Source of the DNA: CAZGDB01 sp964524705
Lineage (GTDB): Bacteria; Pseudomonadota; Gammaproteobacteria; Berkiellales; Berkiellaceae
DNA length: 64,000 nucleotides
Direction: 5' to 3'
Assembly: GCA_964524705.1 (NCBI GenBank)
Contig: CAZGDB010000001.1
Span: 1 to 64,000, forward strand
Part shown: positions 60,935 to 64,000 of the stretch, piece by piece
How positions within the stretch are numbered: position 1 is the first letter of the stretch
Layout: the number at the start of each line of letters is the position of its first letter
Made by a program: the position numbers and the translations under genes
The notes under the pieces: model-generated
Seen by the model: only the letters and a program-made list of their open reading frames with translations
Told to the model about the DNA's origin: nothing
Databases searched by the model: none

Positions 60935-61303
60935 ATGCATGCTGCACGATTACAAGAGTCCTTAACCTATGTCGCAAACTGGCCTCCACTCAGACCAGCA
61001 ATATTAGCAGCGCGCCCAGGAGATAAAATCTCTATTCTGGATATGATGACTCTACGATTTAGCAAATTACAAGATATCTTAGGCACTAAGATTTTTGGTC
61101 TACGCTTAGCTGCTTTAGGTGAAGATCCCGATGCCCTCATCGATAAACTCAACAAGTTAGAACGCTTAAACTATATCGCTGATATTAACTGGTGGATGGA
61201 TTTGCGTGAAATGCACAATCAATTTGCACATGATTATCCAGACGATTATGATCTCATCCCCCCCCCCTCATACTACTCATTACGAGATCTAAAGAATTGT
61301 TAG
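60935..61303 (+). CDS. HEPN-domain (HepT-like) protein, original start lost
   Basis: 122 aa from ATG 60935. The family motif LREMHNQFAHDYPDD (Arg...His) near the C-terminus is intact. Its natural start appears to be ATG 60890, coupled to the MNT stop, but codon 3 there is TAA. Translation could restart at 60935, in the same frame 15 codons later, if a ribosome site exists; none is obvious. In HEPN/MNT systems HEPN is the RNase toxin, normally AMPylated by MNT. A live toxin without antitoxin would be harmful, so it is probably silent or inactive. Confidence 0.6.
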   Translation: MHAARLQESLTYVANWPPLRPAILAARPGDKISILDMMTLRFSKLQDILGTKIFGLRLAALGEDPDALIDKLNKLERLNYIADINWWMDLREMHNQFAHDYPDDYDLIPPPSYYSLRDLKNC

Positions 61304-61380
61304 TTTTTTAGAATTCCTTAAAAACCAAAATCATTGATAATCCCGTATTCTCACGTAAATAACGTAAGTTGGTTATCTTT

Positions 61381-61458
61381 ATCATAAAGGCCTGTCTGGC
61401 CTTTCTGCCCTATTTATGATATCAATACGCTCAAACATTGACCCTAAAAGAGGCCTTT
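61381..61458 (+). promoter_or_regulatory. Nested hairpins in the proS leader
   Basis: AAAGGCC (61386-61392) pairs with GGCCTTT (61398-61404), framed by outer arms ATCATAAA (61381-61388) and TTTATGAT (61413-61420). A second GGCCTTT lies at 61452-61458, directly after the AAGAGG ribosome site of proS. It could pair with the same AAAGGCC, which would block translation. A switch between the two pairings is possible. Confidence 0.35.
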
Positions 61459-61459
61459 C

Positions 61460-62968
61460 ATGACCACCAAAATAAAGACTGCGATTACTCCTACCCGTGC
61501 AGAAGACTACCCTAACTGGTATCAAGCCGTAGTAGATAAAGCAGAACTTGCAGAAATGGCTGTTGTTCGTGGCTGTATGGTCATCAAGCCTTGGGGTTAT
61601 GCAATTTGGGAAAACATTCAAAAAACCTTAGATGCAAAGCTCAAAGCCACGGGGCATGAAAATCTTTATTGCCCACTTTTTGTGCCTTTACGATTATTAG
61701 AAAAAGAAGCTGCACACGTAGAAGGTTTTGCTAAAGAATGTGCTGTAGGCACACATCACCGTTTAGAAGCTGATGGGAAAGGCGGCTTAAAGCCTGCTGG
61801 GCTTTTAGAAGAACCTTTAATTGTACGTCCTACCTCTGAAGCGATTGTTGGTGAGTTATTTGCACGTTGGGTACAATCCTATAGAGATCTGCCATTATTG
61901 ATGAATCAATGGGCTAATGTGGTACGTTGGGAAATGCGTCCCCGTATCTTTTTACGCACCACTGAATTTTTATGGCAAGAAGGCCATACCGTACATGCAA
62001 CTGCTGAAGAAGCGATTGCGGAAACCGAAAAAATCTTAGGGATTTATGTCGACCTCGTCGAAAACTATTTAGCAATTCCGGTAGTGCAAGGCAAAAAAAC
62101 CGCCAGTGAACGCTTCCCTGGCGCTGAGGATACTTATACTTTTGAAGCTATGATGCAGGATAAAAAAGCCTTACAAGCCGGAACTTCACATTTTTTAGGC
62201 CAAAATTTTGCAAAAGCTTTCAACATTAAATTTTTAGACCAAAATGGCCAGACCAGTACCGCCTGGACCAGTTCTTGGGGAGTGACCACACGTTTAATTG
62301 GTGCGCTCATTATGACGCATAGTGATGATGATGGATTAGTCTTACCACCTCGTATTGCTCCCTTACATGTAGTGATTTTACCGTTATTAGAAAAAGCAGC
62401 AGATCCACAAGCATTACTAGACTACTGTACAGAAATTAAAACTTTGGCTGAAAAAGTCCTCTATCATGGCCAACCTGTACAAGTGAAAATCGACACTACC
62501 GATGGTCGCACTGGTGATAAAGCTTGGCGTTGGATTAAAAAAGGTGCCCCTATACGTTTAGAGATTGGGTCCAAAGAACTAGAACAACGCTCTGTTTATA
62601 TGGGACGTCGTGATAAAAGCCCTAAGGATAAACAAGCCCTGCCTATGCCCACGTTTATAGAAACTCTAGCAAGCCAATTAGATGAACTACAAAACAACCT
62701 GTATGTGCGTGCGAAAACGTTCTTACAAACCAACACTGTACGTGTTGAATCACGAGAAGCCTTTTATGCCTTCTTTGATGATAAGAATGCAGAGCAGGGT
62801 GGTTTTGCATTAATTGGTTGGGGGGAAGATCCTACAGTAGAAGCAGAACTCAAACAAACATTAAAAGTTACACCACGCTGCATTCCTTTAGAAACCGAAA
62901 ACGAAACGGTGCCTTGTTTATTTACAGGCAAACCAGGACGTTGGACTATTTTTGCAAAATCCTACTAA
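61460..62968 (+). CDS. proS: Prolyl-tRNA synthetase, archaeal/eukaryotic-type
   Basis: 502 aa. It loads proline on tRNA-Pro. The order of blocks is that of the short, archaeal/eukaryotic-like ProRS: DYPNWYQAVVDKAELAEM at the start, motif 2 region EEPLIVRPTSEAI (117-129), RWEMRPRIFLRTTEFLWQEG and TSSWGVTTRLIGALIMTHSD (class II motif 3). The C-terminal domain ends in the characteristic Lys-Ser-Tyr. The editing insertion of the usual gammaproteobacterial enzyme (about 570 aa) is absent. AAGAGG lies 8 bases upstream. Confidence 0.93.
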   Translation: MTTKIKTAITPTRAEDYPNWYQAVVDKAELAEMAVVRGCMVIKPWGYAIWENIQKTLDAKLKATGHENLYCPLFVPLRLLEKEAAHVEGFAKECAVGTHHRLEADGKGGLKPAGLLEEPLIVRPTSEAIVGELFARWVQSYRDLPLLMNQWANVVRWEMRPRIFLRTTEFLWQEGHTVHATAEEAIAETEKILGIYVDLVENYLAIPVVQGKKTASERFPGAEDTYTFEAMMQDKKALQAGTSHFLGQNFAKAFNIKFLDQNGQTSTAWTSSWGVTTRLIGALIMTHSDDDGLVLPPRIAPLHVVILPLLEKAADPQALLDYCTEIKTLAEKVLYHGQPVQVKIDTTDGRTGDKAWRWIKKGAPIRLEIGSKELEQRSVYMGRRDKSPKDKQALPMPTFIETLASQLDELQNNLYVRAKTFLQTNTVRVESREAFYAFFDDKNAEQGGFALIGWGEDPTVEAELKQTLKVTPRCIPLETENETVPCLFTGKPGRWTIFAKSY

Positions 62969-62983
62969 AAGCAAGGAATTAAA

Positions 62984-63727
62984 ATGGAAGTAGCCCGTCA
63001 GGAATTAAGTGCTGCCTATAATATTTTAGGACATTTGGGTTTAGATGATCACACCTACACCCATTTATCCGCGCGTGCAGTAGATGGGCAATCCTATTAT
63101 ATTTATCCTTTTGGATTACGGTTTGAAGAAGTTACACCAGAGTGTCTGATGCAAATTAGTTTAGATGGCACTGTTTTGACAGGTTTAGAATACCAATATA
63201 ATAAAACTGGTTATATTATCCATGGAGAAATTTACAAAGCACGCCCGGATCTAAAAGCCATTTTTCATTTACATACCCCCGCTATGGTATCAACCTCGTG
63301 CTTAACCGCAGGATTAATGCCTTTAACGCAATGGGCCTTACATTTTTATGAGGGTATTGCTTACCATAACTATGATTCTCTGGCCTTAAATCCAGCACAA
63401 GGCTGTCAATTGGTCACCGACTTAGGTGATAAATATGTTGCGCTCTTACGCAACCATGGTGCAATTATTAGTGGTCGTACGATTCAAGAAGCGATGTTTT
63501 ATACCCATCATTTAGAGCAGGCGTGTAAAGCACAAAATTTAATTCTGGCTACACAACAACCTTTAACGCTCCCTTCGCCAGAAGTGTGTCGTAAAGCAGT
63601 GAAAGATCTATTAAGTTTTGAAAAAGACTTAGGTCAAAGAGATTGGCAAGCCTGGTTACGTTGGTTAAAGCGACAAAATTATGCCGCTTCTTCTGCACCC
63701 CAAACATTTTCTTCTTGCACCAGCTGA
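62984..63727 (+). CDS. Class II aldolase/adducin-family protein
   Basis: 247 aa. Zinc ligands His95 and His97 in FHLHTP, a third His in LRNHGAIISG (about 156), and the start LGLDDHTYTHLSAR match the class II aldolase/adducin fold. AAGGAA lies upstream, 15 bases after proS. Members without a sugar-pathway partner are of unknown substrate. Its 3' end overlaps the transporter gene on the other strand by 49 bases. Confidence 0.88.
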   Translation: MEVARQELSAAYNILGHLGLDDHTYTHLSARAVDGQSYYIYPFGLRFEEVTPECLMQISLDGTVLTGLEYQYNKTGYIIHGEIYKARPDLKAIFHLHTPAMVSTSCLTAGLMPLTQWALHFYEGIAYHNYDSLALNPAQGCQLVTDLGDKYVALLRNHGAIISGRTIQEAMFYTHHLEQACKAQNLILATQQPLTLPSPEVCRKAVKDLLSFEKDLGQRDWQAWLRWLKRQNYAASSAPQTFSSCTS

Positions 63728-64000
63728 TAGCCCATCCAAAAGGCAAGGACTAGGCACACACACATCACAATGCCAATATGAAAAAACACCCCTGCATAAA
63801 AAAAACCAACCACTTGTAAACATAACGCAGTTAAAATAAGCCGACTAGACAAAATAATTGCGGTAATACGGCCTTTTGCATTCGGCACTGCTTCTAAGGC
63901 CAGGGGGTATAAAATATTAATAGGAAAGACAGCGCCCATCGCTAATAAAAGGAGACACGCTGTTATCACCATAGGGTCAGACACACCTAACCCTGCCAAG
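63679..64000 (-). CDS. MFS transporter, C-terminal part (cut by window end)
   Basis: 106 aa visible, four hydrophobic segments. The layout GLGVSDPMVITACLLLLAMG, then GRITAIILSSRLILTALCLQ is that of the last helices of a Bcr/CflA-type multidrug MFS exporter. The N-terminal part lies beyond position 64000. Substrate unknown. Confidence 0.65.
   Translation of the reverse strand, partial: LAGLGVSDPMVITACLLLLAMGAVFPINILYPLALEAVPNAKGRITAIILSSRLILTALCLQVVGFFYAGVFFHIGIVMCVCLVLAFWMGYQLVQEENVWGAEEAA

Noticed and set aside
26139..61303. Stop codons at Trp positions (TGA in a GNAT, TAG in the MNT gene) as evidence of a changed genetic code
   Set aside because: TGA and TAG end many intact genes here and TGG is used normally. 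The affected genes also carry other lesions, so nonsense mutation is the simpler reading.

Overview
The window reads as a chromosomal segment of an AT-rich gammaproteobacterium. The mutY-yggX pair, PriA, a short-Q-loop bd oxidase, an ynbAB-like lipid cluster and a Legionella-type class D beta-lactamase all fit this. A giant SecA-like protein, a Fic protein and many freshly broken genes suggest a host-associated lineage, perhaps Legionellales. That placement is inference: there is no rRNA and no host-specific marker here.

Layout. 1-10047 is mostly core: tRNA-Gly, an AsmA-like protein, mutY-yggX, tRNA-Phe, a compact cluster of DnaA boxes plus an IHF-type site (candidate oriC), priA, an RhlE-type helicase with an RGG-like repeat tail, an unknown membrane protein, tRNA-Ser and a tautomerase. 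10048-18800 is an accessory island: stacked inverted repeats, a Fic protein with a possible operator, a class D beta-lactamase followed by a truncated ATPase gene, an IS3 fragment, a four-gene phospholipid operon, and a decayed but complete-ended IS630 element that cuts into a small gene. 19181-29300 is dominated by small-molecule modification genes on the minus strand: five GNAT genes (one dead), a GyrI-like protein, an APH-like kinase, thymidine kinase, a dead Nudix gene, and an ABC-F ATPase with a possible leader-peptide attenuator.

29297-40204 holds photolyase, cioAB with a small third ORF, a DAACS symporter, an AAA ATPase preceded by two palindromes, ogt, a VIT-type transporter, a second ABC-F gene, a second GyrI-like gene and a PdxH-like oxidase. 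40227-49784 is a single gene of about 3185 codons carrying a SecA-type motor core in its middle and transmembrane segments at its C-terminus. Upstream on the same strand lie two translationally coupled exporter half-transporters. 53561-56925 is a five-gene, fully overlapping operon (nucleotidyltransferase, P-loop/GNAT fusion, MazG-like, CPBP protease, DUF6314-like). 56922-61303 contains decayed hipBA and MNT/HEPN toxin-antitoxin modules around an RND adaptor, a hydrolase and a DUF167 protein. The window ends with an archaeal/eukaryotic-type ProRS, a class II aldolase and a partial MFS transporter.

Two themes stand out. Pseudogenes are frequent (at least nine), many with only one or two lesions, so decay looks recent. 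Small-molecule modification genes (acetyltransferases, kinases, ABC-F, beta-lactamase, exporters) are also dense. The items I judge least explained are the giant SecA-like protein, the candidate replication origin, the overlapping five-gene operon and the ABC-F leader.
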